Shown: piece after piece, positions 18,057-29,080 of the stretch
Layout: each line of letters starts with the position of its first letter
Numbering within the stretch: position 1 is the first letter of the stretch
Assembly: GCA_900893395.1 (NCBI GenBank)
Contig: CAAHFI010322892.1
Location: 1-40,075 of the forward strand
Origin: Euglena gracilis
Taxonomy: Eukaryota > Euglenozoa > Euglenophyceae > Euglenales > Euglenaceae
DNA length: 40,075 bases
Reading direction: 5' to 3'
Notes under the pieces: model-generated
Seen by the model: only the letters and a program-made list of their open reading frames with translations
Databases searched by the model: none
Told to the model about the DNA's origin: nothing
Translations under genes and position numbers: made by a program

Positions 18057-20330
18057 GTGCATCCCGGAGAGATCCATGAAGCCGAGGAGGATGAAGGTGC
18101 GTCGGATGAGGAGATCTCCGACAACGAGGCACTCCAGGAAGCAGCAAGGCACATCCTCCAAGTGCAGGGCGAGCAGGTGGAAATCAGAGGCGTGGTGCAG
18201 TCAGACGACGAGCATCCAGATCCACTGGCATCCAAGCTCCGGCAAGAAATCCTGGATGAATACGCAGGACGCGTCTTCCGGGAAAGAGTGTGGCCAAATC
18301 CCCCAGCAAGAGGGACGCATGGCAAGGCCGTGCTCAGGCTGAAGCCAGGAGCAGTGCCAGTGGTGGGCAGAGTGATCCACCTGAGAGGAGAAAGGCATGA
18401 TGCCCTGAGGGAAATGGAGGCAGAGTGCCGGAAGGACGGCAAGCTGGAACCCGGGAGGGGACCGTGGAGAGCAGCCGCCTTCCCAATAAAAAAGAAAAGC
18501 GGGAAGTGGAGACTGGTGTGCGATTACGCGCTCACCAACAAGCAGCTGCAGCCGGACAGCTACCCGCTGCCCCTCACCGAGGAGATCGTGGCCGAGCAAG
18601 CAAGATGTGAGCTGTTCAGCACAGTGGACCTCCGGGATGCCTTCCATCAAGTCGCCCTTGACGCCGAGTCCCGGCCAATCACCAACATCCAAATGCCGGG
18701 CGGCCTGTGGCAGTGGACTGTGGTCCCACAAGGGATCAATGTGGGCCCGGCACTGCTGCAACGGGACATCGATGCGACGTGTGCCGGACTGCAAAGGCAC
18801 TCAAGGCCGTACTTTGATGACATCATCATCTGCACCAAAAGAAAAGTCGGCCAATCGGAAGAAGACTTCCTGAAGGCCCATGCCGCAGATGTCCGGGAGA
18901 CGCTGGCAGCCCTCGAGCGCGACAAGTGGGTCTCGGACCCCAAGAAGGTCAAGCTGTTCATGCGCCGAGTGGAGTTTGTCGGCCATGTGCTGGGAGGAGG
19001 AAGAAGGTCGCCAGCCCCAGGGAAGCTGGCAGCTGTCCAGAAGTGGGAGCTGCCCAAGAACGTCTCCAGCCTCCGGGCATTTTTGGGGCTGTGCAATTAT
19101 TACAGCGGATACGTGCGAATGTTCGCCGAATATGCGGCACCGCTGCAGGAAAAGCTGAAGCTGCCCCGGGAGCTCGCCAAAGCAGGCAGCAAACACCCGG
19201 TGACATGGACCAAGGAGGAAGAGAAGGCATTCGAGCGCCTGAAGCAGGCACTCGTGGCGGACCTCGAGCTGTACCACATGGACCCCACCAAGCCGTTTGT
19301 CCTTCGGACAGATGCATCGGACTATGCGGTGGGTGCGGCGCTGGAGCAGTTCCCACTGGTGGAAGGACTCCCGTCCCTCGCGGACATCAAGCCAGGTGCC
19401 TCCATCCCCGTGGCCTTCATGAGCCGCAAGCTCACCGATGGCCAACGGCAGAAGTGGGACACCAGGGACAAGGAGACGTATGCAATCGTCTCCGCCCTGG
19501 ACAAGTGGGCGCCGTACATTCTGGACAACGAGGTGCTGGTGCTGACAGACCACAAGAGCCTACAAGGGTGGTACAAAGAGCATGTCGCAGGAGTCGGCCC
19601 ACAAGGCCGCCGAGCAAGGTGGCATGCAAAGCTCAACAACTTCCGGCTGGAAGTCATCCATGTGCCAGGCCAAGCAAACACCATCGGAGATGCGCTCTCA
19701 AGATGGGCATATCCCGCCAGCCAAGGCTTCAAGGACATCACCTGGCATGGCACCGATCAAGACACGAAAGAAATGCAAAAGCAAATCCAGAAGGAGAAGG
19801 AAGAGGAGAGATCGTGTCCAAAGGCCACTCACCCAATCGACACAGCCACCGAAGAAAAGCAAGTATGCATCATACGACTCAAGCACAAAACCACCGAGAA
19901 CACCGAAGTGGCAGTGACCACCCGAGCACAGATGAAAAAGAACCAGCCAGCACCAACAGCCAAGGGGTCCACCGACATGGAGACGCCAAGCCCAGCACAT
20001 CAAGGCACAGCAAGACCCACCAGACCCACCAGAGAAGCCAGCAGCATGCCAAAGAAAAACGAAAAGCCAGCAGTCCCACAGACCAGCAGCAAATCAGCCA
20101 AGGACTCAGTGGAGGACGAGGAGGACGTGGTGGAAATCACAGCACCCACAGCAGAAACACCCAAGGAAAAGGATGCCACAACATCAACCGCCGACCCAAC
20201 AACCTCATCACCCCATCAACATCCCGAACCTCTATCATGCAGCCGCAACCTCCGTCTTCCAGCATCCCAGCACCCTTCCTCATCATCATCACCGACATCC
20301 AACATCCTCCCCAACCACATCTGCCCCTGA
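18057..20330 (+). CDS. Element B reverse transcriptase-RNase H and charged linker
   Basis: A continuous frame of about 757 residues. RT: WRAAAFPIKKKSGKWRLVCD, FSTVDLRDAFHQVAL, the WTVVPQGI block, then YFDDIIICTK (the catalytic Y-x-D-D box, here F-D-D). The thumb has VEFVGHVLGGG. The connection has LRAFLGLCNYYSGYV. RNase H: PFVLRTDASDYAVGAAL, ETYAIVSALDKW, LVLTDHKSL and NTIGDALSRWAYPASQ. About 190 residues of Lys/Glu/Ser/Thr/Pro-rich linker follow, with VTTRAQMKKN, matching the linker in element A. It would copy element RNA to DNA. It is the best preserved part of B; the start chosen is the first Met before RT, and the true polyprotein begins further upstream. Confidence 0.88.
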   Translation: MHPGEIHEAEEDEGASDEEISDNEALQEAARHILQVQGEQVEIRGVVQSDDEHPDPLASKLRQEILDEYAGRVFRERVWPNPPARGTHGKAVLRLKPGAVPVVGRVIHLRGERHDALREMEAECRKDGKLEPGRGPWRAAAFPIKKKSGKWRLVCDYALTNKQLQPDSYPLPLTEEIVAEQARCELFSTVDLRDAFHQVALDAESRPITNIQMPGGLWQWTVVPQGINVGPALLQRDIDATCAGLQRHSRPYFDDIIICTKRKVGQSEEDFLKAHAADVRETLAALERDKWVSDPKKVKLFMRRVEFVGHVLGGGRRSPAPGKLAAVQKWELPKNVSSLRAFLGLCNYYSGYVRMFAEYAAPLQEKLKLPRELAKAGSKHPVTWTKEEEKAFERLKQALVADLELYHMDPTKPFVLRTDASDYAVGAALEQFPLVEGLPSLADIKPGASIPVAFMSRKLTDGQRQKWDTRDKETYAIVSALDKWAPYILDNEVLVLTDHKSLQGWYKEHVAGVGPQGRRARWHAKLNNFRLEVIHVPGQANTIGDALSRWAYPASQGFKDITWHGTDQDTKEMQKQIQKEKEEERSCPKATHPIDTATEEKQVCIIRLKHKTTENTEVAVTTRAQMKKNQPAPTAKGSTDMETPSPAHQGTARPTRPTREASSMPKKNEKPAVPQTSSKSAKDSVEDEEDVVEITAPTAETPKEKDATTSTADPTTSSPHQHPEPLSCSRNLRLPASQHPSSSSSPTSNILPNHICP

Positions 20331-20379
20331 TCATCCCATCACCGACCCCGCAGACGCCGAGGAGGACATCGACATCTAC

Positions 20380-21345
20380 ACCATGGACTGGGGACCGCAC
20401 TACGAGAAGTGCCCCAGATGGCAAACCGTGTGGCACGACACCAAGATCGGAGACCCGTGGCCCAAGGGCTACCGGGTTGAACACAAGAGGCTCCTGAAGG
20501 ATGGGGTCTGGTGCGTGCCAACGGGCCTGGTGGGCAAGGTCCTCAGAGCACAGCATGCCCAAACGGGCCATTGGGCAGGCGAGATGCTGATGAAGGAGGC
20601 TCACCGTTTCTTCCAGTTCGCCGACGAGGAGGAGGCAAAGAAGCTGGCCGAGAGGATGCAGAAAATCTGCAGCTACTGCCAAGCAGTGGAACACCCCCAT
20701 CAGCCGCTGCACCTGAAGGTGACACCGACACCGGTGCCGCCCCACATCATGACCAGCGTCTGCATCGACCTGTTTGTGATGCCCGAGGTGGAGTTCGAGG
20801 GCAAGCTGTTCAATGTCGTCGCGGGCTGCGTCGACAGACACAGCGGCTGGGTGGTGGCCACGGCACACCACACGAGGGGGTTGACGGCAGCCAAGGTCGC
20901 CAAGGCGATGTACCGCAAGTGGTGGTCGCCCCATGGGATCCCAAGCGTGATCACCTCGGACAGGGGGCCCCACTTCGCAGGAGCGTGGTGGCGAACCATG
21001 TGTGCCCTGCAAGGCGTGCGGCACGCTTACTCCCAAGCACACCACCACCCCGCCAACGGCAGAGCAGAGCAGATGGGGCACAGCTGCAGAAGCAGCTGCG
21101 GCACATCCACGAGGAGAAAGGAATTCCGTGGGTGGAAGCACTCCCCATCGCTGTCCAACGCCTCAACGACAAAGAAGGACCAAGCGGGCTGTCACCATAT
21201 GAAGTGCTCTATGGAAGGCACCGGCCGTATGCTGGTGTCCCCTACGAGCCACCCACCAAGGCCGAAGATGCAGTCAGCTTCTTCGAGCGGCAGAAGCTGG
21301 TGGACAAGAAAGTCGCAGACACCGTGAACCAGCTGCATCAAAAAA
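20380..21345 (+). pseudogene. Element B integrase
   Basis: HHCC zinc finger: RAQHAQTGHWAGEML, then MQKICSYCQAVEHPH. DDE core: MTSVCIDLFVMPEVEF, AGCVDRHSGWVVATAHH, GIPSVITSDRGPHFAG, HAYSQAHHHPANGRAEQ. A later WVEALPIAVQRLND ... LSPYEVLYGRHRPY block is the usual C-terminal part of the core. It would insert the DNA copy into the genome. It precedes the GPY/F-type and chromodomain tail. Broken. Confidence 0.85.
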
Positions 21346-21349
21346 GACC

Positions 21350-21979
21350 GAGCAGTTGAACAAGCGACGCAAGGAGTTGCCACCACTGCAAGTGGGCAGC
21401 AAGGCGTGGTACCTGCGGCCAAGGGGCAGGCCAGGGGAGAAGCTGGAGAGCTACTGGCTGGGCCCATGCCGCGTGATGGAGAGGAGGAGTGAGCACGGCT
21501 ACGTGGTGGAGCTGCAGGAAGGAAGGATGCAAGAAGCACACCGGTGCCAGCTGAAGGCGTACACAGAGGGCGATGAAGAGCTGGGATCACCGGTGAAGCT
21601 ATTCCACTTCAAGCAGGCCCGGTCAGATCCTCCAACCGGGATCGATGAGTGGAACGTCGAAAAAGTGGTGACCCACCGAAGAACGCCAGGAGGAGAGTTG
21701 GAGTTCAAGGTGCAGTGGGAAGGTTCCACCGAACTCACCTGGGAACCACTGCACCATTTCTTCCACAGCTACAGTCAGCCCATCGTTGATTACTTCCAGA
21801 AGAAGAACCTGAAGGAGGATGTCATGGCCCATCTGGCCAAACACCCAACAGAGGTGTCCAGGGTGTGGCTGTCAGCAGTAGAAGGAGGACCGAGGCAAGA
21901 CAAGAAGTGGCCACTTGAGTGGGAAGAGCCCCCCACTGAGTGGACATGGGAGGAGAAGGAGGCGAACCAGCAGCTGTGA
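21350..21979 (+). pseudogene. Element B integrase tail with chromodomain
   Basis: A frame of about 207 residues with GSKAWYLRPRGRPGEKLE and SYWLGPCRV (the GPY/F-type module of chromovirus integrases), then IDEWNVEKVVTHRRTPGGEL, FKVQWEGSTELTWEPLHHFF (chromodomain) and a Trp/Glu-rich end. The chromodomain lacks the usual loop length but keeps V-E-K-V, W-E-G and T-W-E-P. The domain probably steers integration to particular chromatin. The same tail is duplicated at 7250-7879. Confidence 0.85.
21948..21966 (+). other. Candidate polypurine tract of element B
   Basis: GGGAGGAGAAGGAGGCGAA is a purine run with one C, lying 8 bases before the provisional LTR start and inside the end of pol. It is the expected plus-strand primer position. 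Tentative because the LTR start is not sharply defined. Confidence 0.35.
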
Positions 21980-23598
21980 GGGGCAGAAGCCCCCAGAACC
22001 CCAGCGACGGGGCCGCCAGCAAGAGGAGAGACAGCAAAACCGCAGAGACAAAAACACCCCACCAGCACAAGAGAAAATGGCGAAGAGCCACCACAGCACC
22101 CAACGAGAAACGGGAGAGACCGACACCAGCCGAGGGAACAGCAAGCCAGGAAGGGGAGAGCCCCAAAAACGCCCAAGCCCACGCAGGCCAAAAGAGAGGC
22201 CCACCATAGGCGCCCGGTCGGGTCCACCTGGCCTAGTCAACGGCAGAAGCGGCAACCTCAACATAGCTCCCACCTCCAACAGCACCCTCAGCTTCCAGCT
22301 TCCCCAACCTCTCCCCACAACCCATACATCAGCTCCGTACCCCAGTGCCACCCCAATCCCGCAGCCCCGCAGTTCCCCTCACCTCAGCCTCCGACCCACC
22401 GACCCGTCTCCCACCGCACCGCACCGCAGCACACCGACCAGTCACCACGCAGCACCGCCCGAACACGTGCCCCCATGGCACGTCCCACCCCATGCACGGT
22501 ACCATGCGACCCAACGCAGCCGTGCGTGCCCGTGTGGCACCGAGCCCGAGCCTGCCTCACCCAGGTCTGACGGTTCGTACCCAGGCTTCCCAGTGACCCG
22601 TCCCTCGCATCCCAGGCGGGTAGGGGGCCCACCACCGGAGGGACCGGCCCTAAAGGCCCAGCCGGCCCACGGTGCGACCTGGCGGACCGGACCCAGCCGG
22701 CCGCCGCCCGTTTGCCCCGGCTACCCAAGCCTGAGGGGGGCGGGGGGGAAAGCGGAAAAGCCTGCTGCCAACCTGGGGTGAGTAAGGGGGTTTGGGCAGT
22801 ACCATCGTTTTGTTCAATCTGCATCGTTTACCGTATTGTTTTATCTGCATCCTGGTGCCCATCGTCAGATTTCTCAATTCAACAGTGCAGCGCAGCTGTG
22901 GCAGTGCGGTTCGGCGAGCAGCACAGGAGGCTGTGGTTGACCCTGTGGTGAGGGTTGACCCTGGACCGCACCTTTTCCCTGTCTCACTCTTTCCTTTCCT
23001 GGACCACCGAACCCCTAACCCCGGCCTCAAGGAAGGCCACGGCACCCCGGCCCAGGTGGGAAGGGGCGCCAGGCAACAGCGGGGGCAAGAGCAGGCACGC
23101 CACCCGCAGAGCATGCACACCCCAGGCGCCACGAGCGCGCACCAGCCAGCCAGGGGCAGGGTACCCCCCCAGCCGGCAGACCCAGCCAGCCAAAGCAGGG
23201 CACCCCCCCAGCCAGCCAACCAGCGGACCCCCCCCCGAGCCAGCCCGGGAGGGGACACCCAACCAAAACCCCCAGGCAGCCAAAAGGCCCGGGAGAGCCC
23301 AGGAGAGCCAGAGCCAAAGACAGGAGACCAGCCACCCCCACCCCCACCGCAGGACGAGCGGGGAACCCAGAGCCAAGCAGCAAGACGAGCCCCACGACAA
23401 AGGCCCCACGAACCACGAGGGGCAAACCAGAAGCGGGGCAGACCAACGAGCCCAGAGGGGCCAAGCCAGCAAAGGGGCCCGGAGGGGGCAGGCAGGCCAG
23501 ACACCCCCCGGCCCAAGAGAAGGGCAGCCCAGAGAGCGCGCACGCGCGCACCACCCCCCCCACACAAGGCAGCCCAAGACACACAGCGAGCACGCCCC

Positions 23599-23715
23599 AG
23601 CGCACAAGGGGCAGGGCAGCCCAAAGCCGCGCACACACGCGAGCCCCCCCCCAGCGCACAAGGGGCAGGGCAGCCCAAAGCCGCGCACAACACGCGAGCC
23701 CCCCCAGCGCACAAC
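23599..23715. repeat. 52-base tandem repeat in B 3' LTR
   Basis: Counterpart of 9519-9640: two units beginning CAGCGCACAAGG, each containing GGGCAGGGCAGCCC and AAAGCCGCGCAC. Confidence 0.75.
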
Positions 23716-23826
23716 GGGAGGGGACCGCACGCGCCCAAGGCAGCCCCCCCCGGGGGGAACCAGACCCGGCAGACCCCCCGGGCACGAAGGGGCACCAAAC
23801 CCCCCAGGGCAGCCCAAAAAGAAAGA

Positions 23827-24118
23827 AACCGCCCCCCCCAGGGGGCGGCCAAAAAAAAAACGCCCCCCCCAGGGGCGGCCAAAAAAAAAACCCCCCCCCA
23901 GGGGCGGCCAAAAAAAAAAACCCCCCCCAGGGGCGGCCAAAAAAAAAACCGCCCCCCCCAGGGGCGGCCAAAAAAAAAAACCGCCCCCCCCAGGGGCGGC
24001 CAAAAAAAAAACCGCCCCCCCCAGGGGCGGCCAAAAAAAAACCGCCCCCCCCCAGGGGCGGCCAAAAAAAGCCCCCCCAGGCGGCCAAAAAAAAACCGCC
24101 CCCCCCCGGCCAAGGGCG
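23827..24118. repeat. C/G hairpin plus A-run minisatellite, B 3' LTR (about 10 units)
   Basis: Same unit as in the 5' LTR (C-rich arm, A, G-rich arm, CC, A run). About ten units here against about seven upstream, with arm length and A-run length varying between units. Confidence 0.88.
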
Positions 24119-24624
24119 CCAGGCCAGGAGCACGCACACCAGCCAAACCGACCAGCCAACCCAGGAGGCAGCCCGCCTCTGCCACACGGAGGCCTGCCCC
24201 CAGCCGGATTGTCCGCCGCGGGCAGACGATCGAAGGGCTGAGAGCTCCAACCAGGCTTCCGTGGAGGCAAGCGGCGCGGCCCAGGCCGAGCGAGGCACGC
24301 CCCCCCCCGGCCAAGGGCGAGCCCAAGCACGCCCCCCAGGCCCGCCGGGGAGCGCACATGCCTTACCCACTCCCTGGCCGCAGCCTGCAAGTCAACCCAG
24401 ACGACATCCTCACCCACCAGGCTGCCAGCGCCTCCGAACAGGGAGTGGGCGGTCGGTCGCACACCCAACCCGAGCCCACAGAGCCCCGCCCGCAGCCGGT
24501 TCCACCGCTGCGGCGGGAAGCCACACAGCGCTCCGCGCCCGGGGCTCTGTGGAGGGACGGCGGAGCCAAAGCCGACCCCCAGGCCGAAGTTCCCTCAAAA
24601 CGGCCCCATCATTGCTTCCCTCAG

Positions 24625-24664
24625 TTATAACGTTCCTTTCCTTTTTTTGTACATAGTGCACTCG
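24625..24664 (+). promoter_or_regulatory. Putative promoter in B 3' LTR
   Basis: TTATAACGTT and the following T-rich/GTACATAGTGCACTCG sequence are identical to 10461-10500. In a 3' LTR it could fire outward into the flanking element C. Confidence 0.38.
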
Positions 24665-24700
24665 ATGCCTGGTGCGCACCGCTCCCGCCCCCGCCGCCGG

Positions 24701-24839
24701 GTAAGCCAAAGGCAGGCGAGGCCGGCGCCTCGGTAGGAAGGGGAGTGTGGGCGGCGGCGGCCTGAGCGCATGCGCACACAAAGTAGCGGAACCCTCCGCT
24801 ACTACCTGACCACCCCCTTTCTGCATTTGCCTTCCGCAG
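24701..24839 (+). other. Possible intron in B 3' LTR
   Basis: GTAAGC donor and CTTCCGCAG acceptor conserved with the 5' LTR. The hairpin with 9-base arms is at 24782-24803. The inner part is 6 bases shorter than in the 5' copy. Confidence 0.33.
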
Positions 24840-26079
24840 GCTCCCTTGTTTCCATGGATTCAATCTGATTTGTGCATTGGAATTCAAGTTGTTCAAGTTC
24901 AATTGTTCAATTCAATCAAATACAAAGATTTCAAAGAAACCAAAGGAAACTGCCAAAGGAGAAATTACCTTCAAGGAGATCAAAGAAAACCTCAAGGAAT
25001 TGGCCTACCAGGAGCGCCCCAAGGCAATTTCAAAGGTACTTGCTGGATTTGGCTGGGCTAAGTGGCTATAAGGGTGGGAAGCACCCCCTGAAAACCCCTA
25101 GCACCCAGGCTTTTCCGCCCCCCTCTGTCCCCCCTCAATTTCCCCCCCTGCGAGGGCCCACCTAAGCGGCTCCGCAGACCCCCAGAGGCATCGCAGGAGG
25201 CACCCCCCTCCACTCCGCCGCCGGGAATACTAAAAAATGGATCCCAACCCATTCCAAGCACCCACGGAGCTTCCCAGGGCCTCCGTGGGGGCTGAGCCCA
25301 CCCGCGCACCCCCCCTCGCCGGATCCGTGCCCGGGACCCACCCTGCCGGAACCCCAGCGAGACCGGGACCCCCTGCCATTCGGGTCTTCTGCCATTGGAG
25401 GTCCTCATGTGCGATTCTCGCGATTCCGAATAGGGACGCCATTCCGCATTTGGTTGTCGATGTACTTCAGCACACAACGGGTAACAACCCGGTGTGTTGT
25501 GTTTCTCTTTCAGCCGTCAGGGTAAAACTCGGTATCGGTTCGGTCCCAAGTGTACTCTGGTTGTTGAGTAAAGCGATTAGTTTGGAAGGTTCAACAATAC
25601 GTCCACAATCAAAATCAGGTTGTGGGGAAATTCTCCCACAATGTGCGCATTGGAAGGAAGTGTCCGGTCTGGCAGTGCATGTCAGTCATGTGTAGTGGAT
25701 GGGGGTGTTGAAAGTTATAGCTGCTGGGGGTGTACAGGGGTGTCCGAAATCGACACACCTGGTGGAAAACGTAAAAAGTTGTGCAGCTGGGGGGGTACTC
25801 GACATTGTTATAACTTCAGGACTTTGGGCTTTCACCTTGGAACCCAGTGAAACGTGGAGGGTTAAGCTACTCGCTTTCCCTACCGCATGGGAAACGTGCA
25901 GTAAAAGTGTAGTGGGTAGGGGGGCAGCTTTCTCTTTACCCCTGGTGTAGGAAACGGTGTTTTCGGTTGTAGAAAACGTTGCGGAAAGGCGGGGGGACAT
26001 CTGGGAAGATGCCTTGGGGAGTAATTAGGTGGTTTGGGTTGTGTGCGTGAAGTAGTTCGAAAACCGAGGGAGGGGCAGT

Positions 26080-26400
26080 CACAGCAAGGCGGTTCTGACG
26101 CAAGAACGAAAAACCCAAAATTACGTCAGACCCGCGGATACCTGATTCGTAACTCCAGGTACCCAGAAACATTTTTATGTGTGGGGTTTGAGAGTGGTGC
26201 TTGGGGATGATGGGGAGGAGAATGTCCAAAAAGCATCCCAAGTCACCACCGCACTTGGGGCTTTTGTCAGTGTCATAATTTTGATGTGGTCCTTGGATTT
26301 CACCAAAGAAGGAGTGGGGAATTAATCCCGTTCGAAAGAGAAGGGGGATTCGACACCCTGTGTCGACCAAAATTTTGCATTTGGGAGAAACATTGTGTGT
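26080..26400 (-). pseudogene. Element C aspartic protease
   Basis: Reading the minus strand, CKILVDTGCRIPLLFRTGLI (about 26376-26317) contains the catalytic DTG, and about 75 residues later SYESGIRGSDVILGFSFL (about 26150-26097) gives the D-V-I-L-G-x-x-F-L end of Ty3/gypsy-type proteases. The neighbour upstream in the element is the CCHC knuckle, as expected. Broken. Confidence 0.75.
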
Positions 26401-27009
26401 TCGGATTTCCGCTTGGACCAAAAGTTCCACGGGGGTACGCAAAGTGCAGGATCCGTGTAAAATTGTTGTCTCTCTACCTATTCCAGGAATGCCGTTCCTA
26501 CTTTGCCATTATTCAAGGCAGAAATTTGGAGTGGGGGTGGGGGACCCGAAAATTTTCCCGGTACCGAACAAAAGGCAGATGGGCAGGGAAATTAAGGTTG
26601 ATCAGGTCCTTCTTCCGTCTGTTCATCAGCCCAGAGCGTCCGTGCGTGCCCACAGACCTCGGGCTCCCCTACTCCAGTCCGACTCAGCACTTTGGCTGTT
26701 TATCGTTTTCTTGTGTGAGTAGATAGCGCGCAATGCGCGGACCGCATTGTGGTCGTCCTCCAACGAGGATTCGAGTTCTCATCCCCCTCCCTGCCCGAAG
26801 CCGGGGTTTCCTCCTCTAAAGAGGAGATTTTGAAACCCGACCTTGTGTTTGTTGTTGTGTTTTGTACCATTGTGGTGACGTTGGTTCGGGCCGGAAGAGC
26901 GAGAACGGTAACATTTGGATGAGTGGTGGTTGTGTGATCCACAGGGAACACTTTTGTCTGTTTTTGTGACTTTGATGGGCTTTCACCCCTTGGAGGTCTT
27001 GGTGAACGG

Positions 27010-27365
27010 AATCCCGTTCGACCACGGTTGTTGTTACCCGGTTTCCCGGATGACGATCGCGAAGAAGATGATCCTCGTCGCGATCGTGATCGCGATGAAT
27101 CGCGATTTGTATCACGTTTGTAAAGGGGGTCGGGGTGATCGACCACGAGGTGCGCGATCACTCCGCGTCGCGGAACGGTGATCGGACCTTTGTCGATAAC
27201 CCGAAAATTGTGATTGTCCAGATTTGTGTGAATACCCAGAGGAGCGCGAGCTCCGCGAGGATTGTGAACCCTTGGACTCTGATACCGCTTTCGCGTATCA
27301 GGGTGGGGGCAGTCACGGGACGTATGCCCCGATTTGTTGCACAAAAAGCAAGTTTTGTCAGAAGA
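27010..27365 (-). pseudogene. Element C zinc knuckle and Arg/Ser-rich nucleocapsid
   Basis: CNKSGHTSRDCP (about 27344-27305) is the CCHC knuckle; the D copy reads CFLCNKSGHTSRDC, a full C-x2-C-x4-H-x4-C. About 65 residues later comes an SRSRSRRGSSSSRSSSG stretch (about 27110-27010), a basic RS-rich segment that would bind RNA. This marks the end of Gag. Confidence 0.8.
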
Positions 27366-27474
27366 TTGGTCAGATGAGCGCGGATAGCGCGTTTTTGTAT
27401 CTCCCTTTGGGGAGTTTGTATGTTTACCGTATCCCCGTGGGGATTTTGGAGAAGGAAGTCTTTTCTAGGGCACT

Positions 27475-28060
27475 TACCGTACCGCTAGGGAGACCAGCGT
27501 AGGGTGGTGGGTGTAAGCCGATTGTATCTGTCCCAAAAGTTGTGAGAGTTTCATTTGTTTGGAAACATAGTTCCATCGTTGTTCAAGTGTAAGTTTGTTG
27601 TCCGCGAGTTCCTCACGGTGAATGTCTTTGATAATTGTAGGAATGAAATGGAGGAGAACCGCATCGAATTGTTCTTTCATTTGGTTCTCTCCCAGTTCAT
27701 CAACCTCAGAAGCCAATCCCAACCATTTGGAATACCAAAGGTCGATTGACTTCCATTTTCGGTCACTGGGCGCGAATTGCCGCCATTTTTTCTCCAGCGT
27801 AATTCGCGAAATTAGGCTTGAACAGTTGACGCATATTGGTCAACCAGTTCATCAAAAGTAATCCGATTCCGGATCACAAGTTGTCGGGCACGATCTTTTT
27901 CTTCCTTGGGGAGGCAATCAATGAATTCCATCTTGATTACCTCAGGGTTCCCGTCTTGGGTTGGACCCTTCAAGTCCCAGTAGTATGTCCAGTCGCGCCA
28001 AAATTGTTTCCAAGTTGTGGGATCTCCGTCCCATTGTGGCTTAACCTTGTTGGCAATTGT
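27475..28060 (-). pseudogene. Element C capsid-like Gag domain
   Basis: Minus-strand translation has NKVKPQWDGDPTTWKQFWRD, TYYWDLKGPT, DCLPKEEKDRARQLVI, then SKWLGLASEVDELGENQMKE and HFIPTIIKDIHRE. This is the W-x-G-D-x-x-x-W-x-x-F pattern and helical repeat of Ty3/gypsy capsid proteins. It lies directly before the CCHC knuckle in element order. Confidence 0.65.
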
Positions 28061-29080
28061 GATTGACCTTTGAAATCGCGTTGTAGACGCGATTTCCATC
28101 GTAATTGTTGGGGTAAGGTTGTTGTTGTGGCATGCAGCGAATGCGCATCCATAATGATGGTACTCATGGTACCGTAGGTACCATGGGTATTTGGTACATC
28201 GCAATTCCGCGAATTGTATGGTTGTGGTTCGTCGATTCCGCGATTCGGATTGTAAAGGGTCGCGATTCCGCGATTCGGGTGTGGCAACATACCAGGGGTA
28301 GGAATCCCGTTGTTCACCCGCAAATCGGGGAACCGCGGTAAATTCCGTGTTTCGCATTCGCGATCCATGGCCAATACCCGGGGTAGGGGTATGGCTCATA
28401 CCGCGAATCAGTCCCGATTCGCGAATTTTTGTTGAAAACCCGAGATTCGCGGTTTTTGTGGTAAAACCGGTTCCTCATCCGAAGATTCACCCTTAGGGGG
28501 GGAATCTTAAGTTGTGGTATAAACGGGCGATTGTAATCGCGATTGTAGGCATGTTCATGATCATGTGCATCCGTGGATGCTTGTAGGGCATGCGCATCCG
28601 AAGATGCTTGTAAGGGTGCGCATACTGCGCTTTTGGAAGGATTGGCATCCAACGAATCGCGAATTTGATGCACAAAGTCGCGAGTTGGATGTCGGGCATC
28701 CGAAGATGCTTCGGTTGATGCGCGAAAAGCGCGTTGTGAGCTGGAAGTTGCATTTTGACCACCGAAAACACGGTTTTCAGGGGCAAAGTGCGGGGTTGCG
28801 GATTTTGCATGAATCTCATCCAAACTCAATGCAAAATCTTGGATACTTGTTCAATGAACCAACCACTTGGAAAAGGTCCGAAATTCGTTCAACATCACCC
28901 TGCAAACGCTTAATACGTTTGCGGTATGAGGGTAACTCATCCAAAAGTGGTAGTTTGTCAAAATGGAGTCAAAATCCGCTGAAAGCTTTGGAAAGTGGTG
29001 TCCAAGAATTGGACCCGCTTAACCAAAGTTTCCATTGCGGTTGTAAGGGCGTTCAACCGATTCTCGGTTTGTGGGGTTGT
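28060..29080 (-). pseudogene. Element C low-complexity Gag region with hairpin repeats
   Basis: Minus-strand peptide repeats such as ASSDARH, QASSDAHALQASTDAHDHEH and RESRNRE accompany DNA palindromes such as GCATC-CGAA-GATGC (28594-28607 and 28696-28709) and GCATC-CGTG-GATGC (28567-28580). Also many TCGCGATTCCGCGATT words at 28200-28300. No enzymatic domain. It links capsid-like and coiled-coil parts. Confidence 0.5.

Larger units (their letters stand above)
7250..25375 (+). mobile_element. Element B: tandem chromodomain Ty3/gypsy array (tail-LTR-internal-LTR)
   Basis: A block of about 4 kb (7250-11217) is repeated at 21341-25375. Each copy holds the end of pol plus a long LTR of about 3.3-3.4 kb. 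Between the LTRs is a full-length internal region with primer-binding site, Gag parts, methyltransferase, protease, RT, RNase H, integrase and chromodomain. The structure is therefore complete in its parts but broken in reading frame (roughly eight to ten interruptions). Tandem sharing of an LTR usually comes from unequal recombination between LTRs. The LTR copies are very similar, suggesting a recent event. B is the most GC-rich part of the window. Confidence 0.92.
21975..25375 (+). repeat. Element B 3' LTR (approximate ends)
   Basis: Near-identical to 7880-11217 but about 60 bases longer, mainly through more minisatellite units. It ends where element C sequence starts; the bases CTG around 25373-25375 could belong to either side. 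It is followed directly by C in the opposite orientation. It contains the same promoter-like box (24625), possible intron (24701-24839) and intron hairpin (24782-24803). Confidence 0.78.
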
